A stretch of 64,000 nucleotides of DNA from Euborellia annulipes (GCA_023213315.1 JAKCPI010007899.1:1-64000); one strand, 5' to 3'. Numbered from the stretch's first letter, positions 46,023 through 57,530 are shown. Numbers and translations: made by a program. Notes: generated by a model from the letters alone, not told the origin.

Positions 46023-47106
46023 CAAAATGTTTCAGTCCAGTTCCAATTTCTTATGGTTAAGTTTTACTTTAAATACACGGTATTTTCTTCTATTTGTTCA
46101 TTTGTAAAACAGAATTGACTATATACCTTTGATGAATGACGAAATAAATTCCGAGAGAGTGGGAAAAATGGAACAGAAACGAATAGAAGGCAAACCTTCA
46201 ATCCGGAACAAATCGTGTCTCCTGACATAGTCGGCCAATTCTATCATTTATTTATTTATATTTTGTCATCATTAATAACCAGTTAATAGAATTGAAACAT
46301 TGCGTGCTGCATTCCGACTCCGGGATTTTTTTTTATTTTTCGTTCGGCGTTTTGACTGATGGTCAATATCATCATCAGGTAATTCACGACTTGGAAATTC
46401 CATCAGATCATAAACTGATGAAACGAGCCGAGTTTGATTATTTATTTCAAAATGACGCACTCACAATAATTGGATAATATTAAAAATACTCTTTTGAAAA
46501 ACGAGGAAAAAAATCTTACTAAGTTACTATATTTTTTTTATTTTTAAAACTAATTTAATAGATAAATAAAATGGATCATTGACTATATAACATCCATTAT
46601 ATTAAACAACAAAAAAATCAAAAGATACAAAATTATTTTTTAAGTTTATTTTATTATTACTTTTAATTTTTTTGTCTAGAACAAAAAACATGACACGATT
46701 TTAGAGGCCTATAGTGGGAGAGAGAGCGCTCGTCATACTTGGTTTATTTTTTAATTTATTACAGTTACTTTTTAAAATAAAAATAAAAATCAAGGTACAA
46801 TTGAAAATATTTTTCTTATTTGAATATATTTGTATGATAAATAAAAACTCAGAAGAAAAGAGGTACCCTAAAAACAAGAAAATTTTTTTTTCCCAATTCA
46901 TGTAAAAATTTAATTTCAAATTTCCTTATATAGGCCTACATAAAAATTTATACTGAGAAAACAAATGGATGTATTTTTTAAACAAATATTTATGTCAAAA
47001 TGTTTTTAAAGTATCCTTATTTTGGGACCGATGTTATCGATGTCAAATTTTTTCATTTAAAAATTTTTTATAGCAATTTGGGTGTTTTATGGTAAATATA
47101 AAATTC
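46023..47106. other. AT-rich DNA with a weak hammerhead-like string
   Basis: Minus strand 46378-46338 has CTGATGA, a TTGAC CATCA GTCAA hairpin and later CGAAAA, but the hairpin is not flush with either box, so I do not call it a ribozyme. Open frames on both strands at 46272-46477 overlap this string. Nothing else is recognised. Confidence 0.35.
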
Positions 47107-47376
47107 CCCAATTTTTACTTTCTCTTACCTTTTATATATATATATATATATGTTAATATATATATAAAGTATTAAAATCATGTCAAAAATTCGATGTCCA
47201 GATTTTGATGGAAATACGTTTTGAGGTCCCCTAAGCTAAAAAAAAGTGCGTCCCGAAAATTGCCCTATCTGTGAACAAAATATTTAAAAAACGAAAAGAG
47301 CCAGTAGGTTGAAATTTGATATATAAATTAGTTACACTCCTAGCAGTGACAATTGAAAAAAATCGGCCAAAGATTA

Positions 47377-47586
47377 CAGTTGACGCCACAAGTGATGTGT
47401 TCGAAAATGGAGCCTTGAGCTTAGTCAACCAATCCAATATTTTTAAAATAAATAAATCATCTTTTTTTAATGTAACTGAAGGGGAATGATACTTTTAAGA
47501 CACCACTCCCGACAGTTAAGCATTTTAGTTGCCTAAGTTCAAGGCTCATCTTTCGAACATATCAGGAGGCATTGTGGCGCCGACTA
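47377..47586. mobile_element. TA-flanked MITE (R2) nested in R1
   Basis: The left end CAGTTGACGCCACAAGTGA pairs with the inverse of the right end GGCATTGTGGCGCCGACTA. GTTCGAAAATGGAGCCTTGA pairs with TCAAGGCTCATCTTTCGAAC further in. TA flanks both sides (47375-47376, 47587-47588). It is diverged from the copy at 32874 but shares GCGCCACAA and GAGCCTTGA. Confidence 0.75.
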
Positions 47587-47944
47587 TACTAGTACTTTAC
47601 TGATGTACTTTTTCAGTATTTTTCGATTTTTTCAAAAATTTGATTAAAATTCATAGACGAATTATTTTTTAATATTCTCTTTAAAATATATATTCTCATT
47701 TCGCCCTCAAAAATGTTTGAAGCACATTTTACCCTTTGACTTCATAGGAAAGAATGGGAGATTGATTGCCATGGCAACATAATTTAAATATTTTTCTGTT
47801 TATAAATTTTACTCCCCCAACTCTCGGGAACGTAAATTATATGAAATTCATCAACAATTCACAGATAAAATTTTAGACATTTTTACATTTATGGTATTCA
47901 TAGATTCTAGTTTTGCCTTAATATTGTATTTAGATTGTTTTTCA

Positions 47945-48222
47945 TTTTGCTTTAATATTTTTTTGGTTTTGTTTTCACATTGTATTAATTTTGCTTTTGT
48001 TTTGATTTTTATTGTATTAATTTTGCTTTTGTTCTGCTTTTTATTGTATTAATTTTGATTTTATTTTGCTTTTATTGTATTAATTTTTCTTTTGTTTTGC
48101 TTTTTATTGTATTAATTTTGCTTTTATTTTGTTTTTATTGTATTAATTTTTCTTTTGTTTTGCTTTTTATTGTAGTAATGATGCTTTCGTTTTGTTTTTA
48201 TATTGTATTAATTTTGTATTGT
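47945..48222. repeat. 31-32-bp minisatellite
   Basis: About eight units of ATTGTATTAATTTTGCTTTT then GTTTTGCTTTTT with single-base variants. It lies between the R1 body and its terminal hairpin, a position where other R1 copies have only about 50 bp. Confidence 0.85.
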
Positions 48223-48412
48223 TTATGACAAGCACATAACACAACTTTCTAATAGAAAGTTGTGCAACCAATCACACCAGATTTTTCTTATTATGTTTTC
48301 TTTAATCTTATTTTGACAACAATTTTCAAAGCTCACCTTGAATGACGATGAACAAAAAAAAAAAGCGAGTGGGGGAGGAAGATGATGAGTCGGGGGAAGT
48401 GGAAAGCCAGTT

Positions 48413-48560
48413 GGTGTATTTTAATATTCTGATGAAATTATATTTTATTAACGTTTATTTCTCTTTTATAATTTTATAATTTACACTTAATATTAATAAA
48501 TATATGAATATTTAAGTTGAAATGCATTTTTCCTTCATAAAAGAGTAATAAAAACTTTTT
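48413..48560 (+). repeat. dispersed repeat R26, copy 1
   Basis: TTTTAATATTCTGATGAAAT through TATTTCTCTTTTATAATTTT to AGTAATAAAAAC matches 53598-53740 over about 140 bp in the same orientation. Both copies follow a purine-rich GGAAGA-type segment. Class unknown. Confidence 0.6.
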
Positions 48561-49647
48561 TTTTTCTTGTTTAAATATCCTTTCAAAGAAACATGTATTT
48601 AGCTACGCCTTTGCAGTGCGCCAGAGTATTACTATTCATAACAAAATATTTTTATTACATCACAAAAAAAAAATTATTATAATAAAGATCTATTCTATAA
48701 TTGATTAAAGGGATCGAAGGAGTTTAATGGCTTTTATATTATGCAAATAATAATTATAAATTAATTAATGGAATAAATTTTAATTTGATAAATAAGTTAA
48801 GCTTCGCTTGGCATATTATAATCATAAATAACTCATATTAAGTAAATTAGCAAGTTTTGCACCTCTTACATGAATAAGCTGTGCAGCTAGTAACCTCTAA
48901 TTGTTTTAATTCTTTTTTAATAGAATCAATACTTTCTATTTCTCTTTCCAATAAAAATAGTAAATAAAATTTATCAAGTCAGTTTCTAAATAGAAAATCG
49001 TTTCGTTTTATTATCCATTGCCGTTTGACCTAGTTTATTACTGTATGATACAGGTATATCAATAATAAATGGCGAAGTCGTATAAAATCTTTAGAGCCTT
49101 ATTTTATACTTTCCAAGCTAAAGTAGCAGTCAGTTGATACGAGTCATCTTGAAAAAAGTTGCCATTTATGTTTACTTTATTTTTTCTTCTTACTGAGGAA
49201 ATATCTAAAAATATGTAAATGAAATGTCCCTCTCCTGGTATTCCCGGCATTACTCAAATTGTTTAAATATGGTATATGAATTTTTTTTTTCTTTTGACAC
49301 TCACCAGGTATTTTTCTTTGAATCGGTCTTTGTGCCGTTTGACTCACATCTCATCCCACCTTCTTGGTTAAAATGTCATTCCTTTCTTTTTTTTTTATTT
49401 CTAACAATTATACATTCTAAATTATTAGTTAAGAGACAATTGGAAGCAAGAGAGAAAGATAGAAGGGAAAATGACACATGAGTCATTAGGAATTTTATTA
49501 TTATTTTACCATTGAATTCTCAGGTCAAATTAATGAATAAATTAGAGGGAATAAAAATTAAATTTCGGGAAACACCAAACACTCAGGATGAATGGTAAAC
49601 ATGATTTACCTGAGCTACGACTGACGTTTTTTTATCTAGCGTGTATA
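48561..49647. other. AT-rich DNA, nothing recognised
   Basis: The plus frame 49224-49481 is F/S/L-rich low complexity. No gene supported. Confidence 0.45.
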
Positions 49648-49812
49648 GGAGGTCATTGTAACAAAATATAAATAATTTCCCTCGTTTATGAATTTTAAAA
49701 TATTGGCGGAAACTAAATATATATCGACACAAAAAATCTGGAGTGACAACCACAGAACACTACTTTCATTTACCGAATGTAAGTGAAATTACTTGTCACA
49801 TCAGATTTTTTA
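49648..49812 (+). mobile_element. R1 repeat, 3' end only (copy k)
   Basis: From GAGGTCATTGTAACAAAATA to the terminal hairpin AATCTGGAGTGACAACC ... CTTGTCACATCAGATTTTT. The rest of R1 is missing. Confidence 0.7.
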
Positions 49813-51685
49813 TTGTGGAGAATTAAAAATATTTTATTATTAAATGTACTCAGAAAAGGTTTTTACCTCATTAATATTAATGTATCATAAGGTAATGTTT
49901 CAAAATTGAACTTAAATATATCAGTTTTGATGACTTCAAACAAGTTAAATTAAAAATATATATCCATCACCTATTTCAAACTATAATCCAATATAATTAT
50001 CAAAACATCTTTCTCCAAAAAACACTAGACAATAAAGTATTAAAGACAATTTTTTTGAGTCTGAAGATTATTCATTGAGTTAGAAAGATGGGGACAGAGC
50101 TTAAAAGAAGAGCGAGCGAAGGGAGACTCTTCCCCTCATTTGCGCTCTATGTATATTTTCCAATGGACTCTAAGCGAGTCTCTCTCTCTCTCCCATCTTT
50201 CACGTCTCGCTACATTCTAAGCGATAGAATTTTTTTATGACTAAATTAAAATATTTATAAATATGGTCTCTTAAATAAAGCACTGATTCCAGGAAATTTC
50301 AGTATATAAATCAGAATTTTTTTTTTTTTTTTTTGAAATGATTGATATGTTCTAATTATTAGACAAAAAAAAAAAAAAAAAAAAAAAAAAAAACGGAGAT
50401 ATAGCGAAGAAATTTTAAAGAGACGAAGATTTATTGACAAGCAATAGAATCAAATGTTTTTTGGTTTTTTCATTAACCAAATACTTATTAGTGAAAAAGG
50501 TTTACAATCCTTTGGAACAGGAAAGGGAGCACACAGGCTTTTAGGAATTAAAAAAATTTAATTATAATTTAATTATAAAAATTTCACACTTTTATTTTTT
50601 AATATGATAGGGTAAAAAAATTTCAGCCCTTCCCTTCTTCCACATAATTTTTATCGGAGAATTTAGCTACGCCTATAGAGATTCAAATGGCATTTTATGC
50701 ATACTTTATGAGACAGTGAGTCTGTGTGGGATATTAAATTAGCCATTAGTAACCTCCTAATAGGTCAAGGCTATTGTCAATACTATACAAATAATTTTTA
50801 AATAAAATATAATTTCATCGTAGAAATAATAAAAAAACAATTTGTTAACTAATGTAGTTTTTTTTATTTTTTAATTAATGCTGACTGTTTAAGTATTTCT
50901 TGTTTATGAGGAGATGAAAAACCTATAGATCATTAGCGAAATTATTATAAAATGATTTAATAAATAATTGGTGTTGTTGATCTGTCAAAAACATCTGATT
51001 TATGTTTAGCTTTCTCTGTTTTAAATATTATGATGTATTATATTTATTTAACATATTTTTTAAATCAGTTATTCTTTCTAATACTCCGTTATGTCGCCAG
51101 AAAAATTATAAATTACACGTGTGAATGATCGCAGCTGGTAAACTGTTTTATTTTTTTTATAGGATTTATTTATTTAATCATATCGAGAGGCTTATGACTT
51201 ATTTGACGAGATCTCATGAACATGTTTAAGTAAAACAAAAGTTCTCGCTTGATTGTTTTTATTTTAATCCACTAAACTCATTGACATTGAAAATAAAACA
51301 TTTTAATGATAATAATATCGTTATTAAACAAGTTATTGGTTAATTCTATGTCCGATTTCCATTTATAATTGAATTCTCATCCGCTTTTTGCTCAAACCAA
51401 ACCTTAAAATCAATTTGAAAACAATTTTGTTATCCAATATCCAGTATGAATATTCAATTTGCTTATAAGTTAATAGAAATAAATTGAAAAGGATAATTAG
51501 ATGTCTAGACTATCCTTCTATTTTTTAATTAGACACTCACATTTTATTTATACGTAATTTATTTATTTCGAGTCTTTGAAAATTACACCCTACTTATGTG
51601 AATAAAATATTTAAAAATATATAGGGTAAGAGAAAGTAAAATAAGATAATTTTCCCTAGGGAAATTATTTACTTAATTTAAAAAT
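49813..51685. other. AT-rich DNA with long poly-T and poly-A
   Basis: Poly-T at 50318-50333 and a 28-base poly-A at 50365-50392 are potential assembly weak points. 51617-51642 is an R1 end scrap (GGGTAAGAGAAAGTAAAAT). No gene recognised. Confidence 0.45.
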
Positions 51686-51762
51686 ACCTTAGACGTCATC
51701 AAGTGTGAAGAGAAGGAACCAAGAGCATGAGTTCAAACCTCTCGAGGGGCGGTTTTTTTTTA
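51686..51762 (+). mobile_element. SINE head fragment
   Basis: AGACGTCATCAAGTGTGAAG, then the B box GAGTTCAAACC (51729-51739), then CGAGGGGCGGTTTTTTTTT, the same order as the minus-strand SINE at 13.8 kb. The A box is lost. Confidence 0.5.
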
Positions 51763-51900
51763 ACTAGTGTATCAAATTTTTCATAAACCGGTTTATGAAA
51801 CTTAAATTGGTGAAAGTTCATATGAACTCTTTTATATTCACGAATGCAAAATTTATAAACAGTTTGTGTAATAGACTTCATATACAAATTTATAAATGGA

Positions 51901-52142
51901 CCCTGTTATGCAATGGTGTGTCAAAGACCAAAAAATTCAAAAATGAGTTAAGCACGGAATATTGTTTCAAATGCTTTAATTAATAGTATTTTTTATGAAA
52001 TATGTCCTAAACAAATTTATATTTAATGTTACTTGCACAATTGACAAGAAAAATTATATAGAATCCAATGTAAACAAAAAACTTTATTGTTGATTTTCTC
52101 AAAACTCGATGTTTGGTCTTTGACACACCATTGCATAACAGG
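51901..52142. mobile_element. MITE with 32-bp terminal inverted repeats
   Basis: CCCTGTTATGCAATGGTGTG TCAAAGACCAAA at the left is the exact inverse of the right end (52111-52142). It is 242 bp and non-coding. The CCCTG start recalls piggyBac-type ends, but there is no flanking TTAA and no other clear target duplication. Confidence 0.7.
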
Positions 52143-52787
52143 GCGCAAATATCCCTTGAAAATTTTTAACAGTGTATTATCTTTAATGGCATTTTATGAA
52201 AGTGATCAAATGATTGATGTCATTAAATAAATAAATTTATTAATGACCCTCTTAGAAGCATCAGTCCTCGGTGGCTAGGTCCAAACAAACACACTACAAA
52301 TTTAAATACAATAACAACAAAAAATATATGTCCATTAACAAACAACATGTTCATAAACCCATGTCTCCTTTCCTGGACGTTTATCGAATTTTTTATTCAT
52401 ATTACAACTACTGTATCCAAACATGTTCATACATTTCATCAATTTTATAAAATTCAACTAACATTTCTCGAAATTATCTTATGTGAATGATATCACGAAT
52501 AGTGTCAGAGTTGTTTTATCTTGGTCAACTCATCTCTTGCCCAAGGAATTGCGACAAAGAAATAGAACGTCGCATCGCGGCAGATTGACTATCATTTAAC
52601 AAAGTCAAAAGTCTTCTAAAATCAAAAAGAGTCACGGATCAATGGATTTGTACTCTGCTGCAATTCTCCATTAACTCAAAAGTTCTTTGTCAGTTTACTC
52701 TAGAATGTGTGGTTCGTAATGGTAACGTTGTTGTTGAGTAGAAATAAAAAAGCTTAAAAAAATGGAAGAAATTTTAATTTAAAATAA
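52143..52787. other. unannotated DNA
   Basis: 52500-52740 is less AT-rich than its surroundings, but no frame is recognisable. Confidence 0.4.
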
Positions 52788-53025
52788 TTTAACAATAGTT
52801 TAAAGTAAACATACTAGGTTTAGTTTTATTTTGGTTTATGTACATTTCGATGTTAAAACAAACGTTTGTAATAAGGTTCTGATGATGATGTTTTAACATA
52901 ATAAAACTCCTTTTTAAACTATGCCTAATGTGTTTACTTATAACTATTGTTAAATTATTGTAATTCAAAAATATTTAAACTAGTGCTTACGGTGAATTCT
53001 TTGGATTATAGATGAAATTTTGTAT
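52788..53025. mobile_element. inverted hammerhead locus, family R3 copy b
   Basis: The left arm, inverted, runs AACAATAGTTTAAAGTAAAC ... ACATTTCGATGTTAAAACA. The right arm runs GGTTCTGATGATGATGTTTT ... AATGTGTTTACTTATAACTA. The outer module (GTTTACTT...AACTATTGTTAAATTAT, then CTTACGGTGAATT) is shared with 26.9 kb. The left arm keeps the GAAA half and the right arm the CUGAUGA half, so only together do they show the full ribozyme. Confidence 0.65.
52879..52900 (+). ncRNA. hammerhead 5' half (HHR-D')
   Basis: CTGATGA, T, GATGTT, TT, AACAT, then AATAAAAC where CGAAAT is expected. The inverted left arm at 52845-52862 supplies AACATC-GAAA-TG-T-A. GGTT before the box could pair with AACC in the left-arm sequence as stem I. 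Confidence 0.5.
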
Positions 53026-53103
53026 TCAACTCTTCATTTCAAATAATGAAATGTTGTTATTATTATGGTAGTTTTTAATTATAGACCACATTTGTATTAA
53101 TTA

Positions 53104-53245
53104 TTTATTAAAAATATAAATACTGTACAATGTTTCGACTGGTTCTGCAGTTAAATTTATTAAAATATAATTAATGTACAACGTTTAGATTGCTTATTCT
53201 GCAGTCGAAACGTTGTACATAGTATTTATATTTTTAATATCTTAT
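53104..53245. mobile_element. inverted repeat with GAAAC-G-T-T, hammerhead-like
   Basis: AAAAATATAAATACTGTACA ... and its inverse TGTACATAGTATTTATATTT flank a short centre. Each arm has CTGCAG near GTCGAAAC-RT-T, but stem II is absent and the box is not CUGANGA. The arrangement matches the hammerhead loci, so it may be a deleted relative. Confidence 0.45.
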
Positions 53246-53597
53246 TCATGTTGACTGTCGTTCAACAATGTAATTTTTTTGATTTGCCTAACCGTTTCCT
53301 TCTCTAACCGACCATAACTACAACCAGTGAGATGTCACAAGAAAACTTTTTCAAACAAATCCATTTTTTTTTTCAACCAACCCTTGTTTCAATTATAAAC
53401 TTAGTCAATTAATTTATTTTTTTTTCTCTTGAGAGTCGTCTTTTGAAAACAAGCCGGCCATTAACAATTTCCGCAATAAATTTAAAGATTTATAATAAAA
53501 ATTTTATGCTATTTTTTGCTAATTTTCTATACGTTTGTTGAAGTAATATGTACCGTAATTTGTGTGATAATGATTACAAAATATTAGAGGCGGAAGA
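53246..53597. other. AT-rich DNA
   Basis: No gene or element recognised. Confidence 0.45.
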
Positions 53598-53740
53598 GTA
53601 AAGAAGATAAATTTTAATATTCTAATGAAATTATATTTTACTAACATTTATTTCTCTTGTATAATTTACATTTAATATTAATAAATTTATGCATATTTTA
53701 GTTGAGTTTCCTTAAGGTGTAATAAAAATTTTGTTGCCAT
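53598..53740 (+). repeat. dispersed repeat R26, copy 2
   Basis: TTTTAATATTCTAATGAAAT ... GTAATAAAAATTTTG matches the 48.4-kb copy. Confidence 0.6.
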
Positions 53741-54009
53741 TTTTTTTTATCTTTAAATTATTTTTCAATGTGTTCAAGAATAAAACCATTAACATGAATT
53801 TCCTTAGAAATTTCGTTTTTTTAGAAACAGGGGTTGCGATCATTTTATGAGTGAAAACCATTTTTAAACTTTGTAATCGATGTGTAATTCATTCAAAAAC
53901 TTAGTTACACTACCAGCACAAATAAATTTTAATTCAAGGTTTCATGTCGTTCATGTTGATGGCGACTACGAGTTAACCAAGCTAAGAGTGGGATTTCAGT
54001 TCAAGGCAA

Positions 54010-54180
54010 CTACCGAGTTACACTAGACGGCAAGAGATGGCGTTCGTTTTTCCCATAGGAATACAAGGCATTAATTCCATTTCATTTTAAAGATTATATG
54101 ATTAGCTTAACTAGATGTGAAGACTCGAAAGTCATAGTCAACTAGCTTATCCGAGAGATGACTAGTTTATTAGAAGTGAA
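54010..54180 (+). repeat. dispersed repeat R11
   Basis: GTTACACTAGACGGCAAGAG, ATGGCGTTCGTTTTTCCC and GGAATACAAGGCATTAATTC are the inverse of 45690-45770 inside the TTAA-flanked MITE. The following TATGATTAGCTTAACTAGAT and GAAAGTCATAGTCAACTA recur at 55905-55980. Confidence 0.6.
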
Positions 54181-54773
54181 GCAACCGTCCCTAATATATA
54201 TTATAATATAATTGCTTCTGAATAAATGATTTAAATTTTCATGATTGTTTTTATTAGTAATAAAAGACATTTTTTATGTTAACTTTCTGCGACAAATCAC
54301 TGCATTCGGGTAGACTAGTCAGGCTCACTCACTCATTTCTATAAAGATTTAAAACAAATTCGTGAGGCGCTTAAAATCAATCGATCGAAAAATCTATCAC
54401 CGAGTTTGGTCGTTGGGTTGCCTGCCTTCCAGGGGGAATCAATAACGAATGAATCTTTGCACTCCAGGCTGAGATAAGAAATAAAATAATATTTTTACTA
54501 AACTATTTTTTTTTGTTGTTAAATTGTCTATTACTACAAGTCGTTAGAGTTTAAAAGAAAACTGAGAATAAATCATTTCCTTTTAAATGATCTATCGGTG
54601 AATGCGACCCTTTAACTCCACTATCATCGTTATCTTTATTATGATCATTGAGCCTCTGTCTCTCTTTTCTTTTGTCTCTTATCGTATACCCTTTTCCTCT
54701 TCTAAATATGGATATGAATATCTTTGTCACTTGAAGTCTTCATCTCAACATCTTCGCTCTCTTCTCTTCCTTT
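54181..54773. other. unannotated DNA
   Basis: The plus frame 54602-54811 is S/F/I-rich and unsupported. Confidence 0.4.
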
Positions 54774-54830
54774 CCATTCATAACCATGTATATTATAGAA
54801 TATCTATGTAAATTCTTACATGAGAAAATT
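54774..54830 (+). repeat. 57-bp direct repeat, copy 1
   Basis: TTCCATTCATAACCATGTAT ... TTACATGAGAAAATTAT recurs at 55121-55177 with one or two differences. The second copy immediately precedes a SINE. Confidence 0.75.
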
Positions 54831-55120
54831 ATTTAAATCAATATTATTATATTTAGCTAATGGAGCTGAAATAGAGAAATCCAGACATTTTTGCGATCTA
54901 CAGTAATACTATACAAGAATAGTCACAGGCTTCGGAACTGAGGGGGGGGGGACATTGCCCCCTCCTGGGATTGTCTTGGAGAGATCGTTTATTTTATTTT
55001 TATTTTTTTTTTGGACATTTTTTTTTATCTTGATTATGTTTGCATGTTGGCAATTGCTATCTTTCATTTCGCAATCAACATCTTAGCCATTTTCCTTTAT
55101 ACAGTATATTAATTGTATTC
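54831..55120. other. spacer with hAT-like G-rich scrap
   Basis: TCGGAACTGAGGGGGGGGGG ... CTGGGATTGTC (54935-54975) resembles 3148-3185 in the hAT-like element at 3.05 kb. Confidence 0.45.
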
Positions 55121-55177
55121 CATTCATATCCATGTATATTATAGAATATCTATGTAAATTCTTACATGAGAAAATTA
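55121..55177 (+). repeat. 57-bp direct repeat, copy 2
   Basis: See the copy at 54774. Duplication of the target region next to a SINE insertion suggests a local rearrangement. Confidence 0.75.
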
Positions 55178-55185
55178 TATATATT

Positions 55186-55398
55186 CGCTCAGGGGCCCAC
55201 ATCTTGTGGGTACGTGGCTGGCGACCACGAGCTGCCCGAGCTGGGATAGGCAGTCCTTCAGTTCTTTGTCTATCTCTTCCTTCCCCTTTTCAACAGGCGT
55301 CGGACCGTACGACGGGCCGGTTGGTCCTATTTCTTCCGGTCGTAAAAACGCTTGATAGGGTTGGAGGGAAAAGAGTGAGGTTCGCCGAGCCCGCATTG
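55186..55398 (+). mobile_element. GC-rich SINE (R8), copy 2
   Basis: CGCTCAGGGGCCCACATCTT through CGCCGAGCCCGCATTGC. It has the same block order as the 59.0-kb copy but is truncated at the 3' end, without the purine tail. Confidence 0.75.
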
Positions 55399-56512
55399 CT
55401 TATCATTCCTTGACGGACCGAAATTATTAAAAATTGCAATTCTTCCAGATCTCAATAAAATTTCCGATAATAAATATTGCTTGATATTTATTATTTCCAA
55501 ATATCTAATACTACAAAAGAAAACGTTCAAGGATTCAAATTTTATATCACTTTGGCCAAACTTTTCTACTAATTAATGAAATAAATGAATATATTATAAC
55601 CCACTGTCCCGGATTCGCTTCCCGTCCCAAGCGAGAAAAATTTATTTTATTTGAATTGGCTACCAATCTTTTGAAATAAATAGTGATGGGTCTAAATGGC
55701 CTTAGATAAATTAAATCCGAAGTATTAGGAAAGATTTGTGAAATTAGCAAATTAATAAAGGCATAATTAATAAAAATTATTAAAAATTAAAATAATTAAT
55801 TTTTTAACAAAAATTTTTCAAAAAAATAAATAAACTAATTTCACCCTTTAGTTAAGCCTTATACTGAACTTTGTCTTAGCTAACTAACTCCAATCTATAT
55901 GGAAACTCTAATCATATGATTAGCTTAACTAGATGCGAAAAGACTAGAAAGTCATAGTCAACTACTAGTTAATTAGAATTGAAGAAAATCTTAGACAAAT
56001 TTAATTTTTCGATTGATTTGATATGTTATTTATATATCCACAGTATTGTTTTGTATTTTGTTTAAAAGCCCCACCATATTTGTAAAGAAACGCGCATAAA
56101 CAACGACGACACCTCACTAAAGATTACATACATTAAATAAGACTGCAAAACGAGCGACTTAATCAGCTCGAATGAAGCCTTATTGAACTGTCCTGCATGT
56201 AAAAAGACTCATTCATTCCAAAACACTCAGGCGAGAAATCAGCATTTTTTTTTTTTATTTTCTACCATAGATTATTTGCTAACATTTATCTGACAAGTTA
56301 TTCTTTCAATTCAAGTTTGTTTACCTTATTTTTATTTTATGCTATTTCTAATTTGTGCTACAACAACAAAAATATTTCTTTTATGTCTTCTTTTCCCCTT
56401 CTCTCTCATTAATCGTCAGGCCGGAATAAATAATTAATAAATTTGTGAATTGCAAGGCAACGGGTTTGACATTGCAACTTGGAGTGAGACCGAACAAGTT
56501 TTTATTTATTTT
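55399..56512. other. AT-rich DNA with R11 piece
   Basis: 55905-55980 matches the tail of the 54.0-kb R11 repeat. Otherwise nothing is recognised. Confidence 0.4.
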
Positions 56513-56590
56513 TTTAATTATAATTAAAGAACCTAATATAAAATATTAGTTGACTCTGTCAAATATTAATCTAAATTTATCTGTTTATTA
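56513..56590 (+). repeat. 80-bp direct repeat, copy 1
   Basis: TTAATTATAATTAAAGAACC ... TTTATCTGTTTATTATTTT is repeated almost exactly at 57531-57610. Confidence 0.75.
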
Positions 56591-57423
56591 TTTTTTTTCC
56601 TCCTCAAGCGGCAGATTTGCTCTTTACCATTTTATGATTTCATTATGTGTAAAACAGTTCGGATTTATATTTAATTTATTTTATGGAAATTTATTCAAAA
56701 ATGTTTTTTTTTTTTTCAAATGTTTCCAATTGAGTTAATAACCTAAGTGGATATATTCGTGCTACAAAAAAGAATTTAATAAAATAAAAATTTTACTTTT
56801 ATATGCAAAAAATATTCCCTATCATTTTTTTTTTTTAATAAAATACTTTTTATATATTCATTGATCAATGATTGATTTAATAAAATGAAAAAAATGTTTA
56901 CATATAGTCAAAGTTTTCTCTTTATTTCTAGTTGGATATCAAAATCATTCTTTGAATAAGGATCGGCAAGCGGGAGATAGACCTTACTCAAGGAATGTAT
57001 TTAAGTAACTCGGTAATTTTTCTTAATCGGATTCTAATAAAAGTTTCGACAATATGTTTATTTGTGGGCGATTCACTATAGTCTTAGCAAATTAAATGAT
57101 AAATTTAGCTTAGAGACGTGATTAGAAAGATGATGTTAATTTATTTATTAGATCTCATCTGGGTGTTGGTTGCATAACTTATAGGAACTACTCTCTTTAA
57201 CAACCACCAGGTTGTCAGTGTTTCCATAGTGTGTTTGTGTATTAAAATAGGCTAATCGAGCTCTTGATCCATTTTAGCCAAAAGTTGATCATTTTAGATA
57301 GTGACCCAAAATTCTGGTATCCCTTTTGTGTTTTCAGGCATACTCAATTTTTTTCTTTCTTTTTCTTCTATTCACTAAGTATTTAATTTTCAATTTGGTC
57401 TTCATATCTTTGTTAAGTTCTTT
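56591..57423. other. unannotated DNA
   Basis: No gene or element recognised. Confidence 0.4.
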
Positions 57424-57530
57424 TGCTCAGGGGCCCACATCGTGTGGGTACGTGGATGGCGACCACGAGCTGCCCTAGCTGGGACTGGCAGTATTTCTGT
57501 TCTTTGCCTGTCAGTCTCTCCCCTTCTTTT
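57424..57530 (+). mobile_element. GC-rich SINE (R8), truncated copy 3
   Basis: GCTCAGGGGCCCACATCGTG through GCCTGTCAGTCTCTCCCC, then replaced in mid-element by the 80-bp repeat at 57531. The join is a sharp breakpoint between two otherwise unlinked sequences. Confidence 0.7.

Larger units (their letters stand above)
47107..48287 (+). mobile_element. R1 dispersed repeat, copy j (twice interrupted)
   Basis: Forward orientation. CAATTTTTACTTTCTCTTAC, then a TA microsatellite where other copies have TATATGAAATATATAG, then GGTCCCCTAAGC. A nested R2 MITE sits at 47377-47586, splitting the GTACTAGTAC palindrome exactly at its TA. Then ACTTTACTGATGTACTTTTT, a 32-bp minisatellite at 47945-48222, and the terminal hairpin AACTTTCTAATAGAAAGTT ... 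CACACCAGA. Confidence 0.8.

Noticed and set aside
46338..46378. hammerhead-like CTGATGA ... CGAAAA string
   Set aside because: The hairpin between the boxes is not flush with them and the sequence after GAAA lacks YR-U-H.
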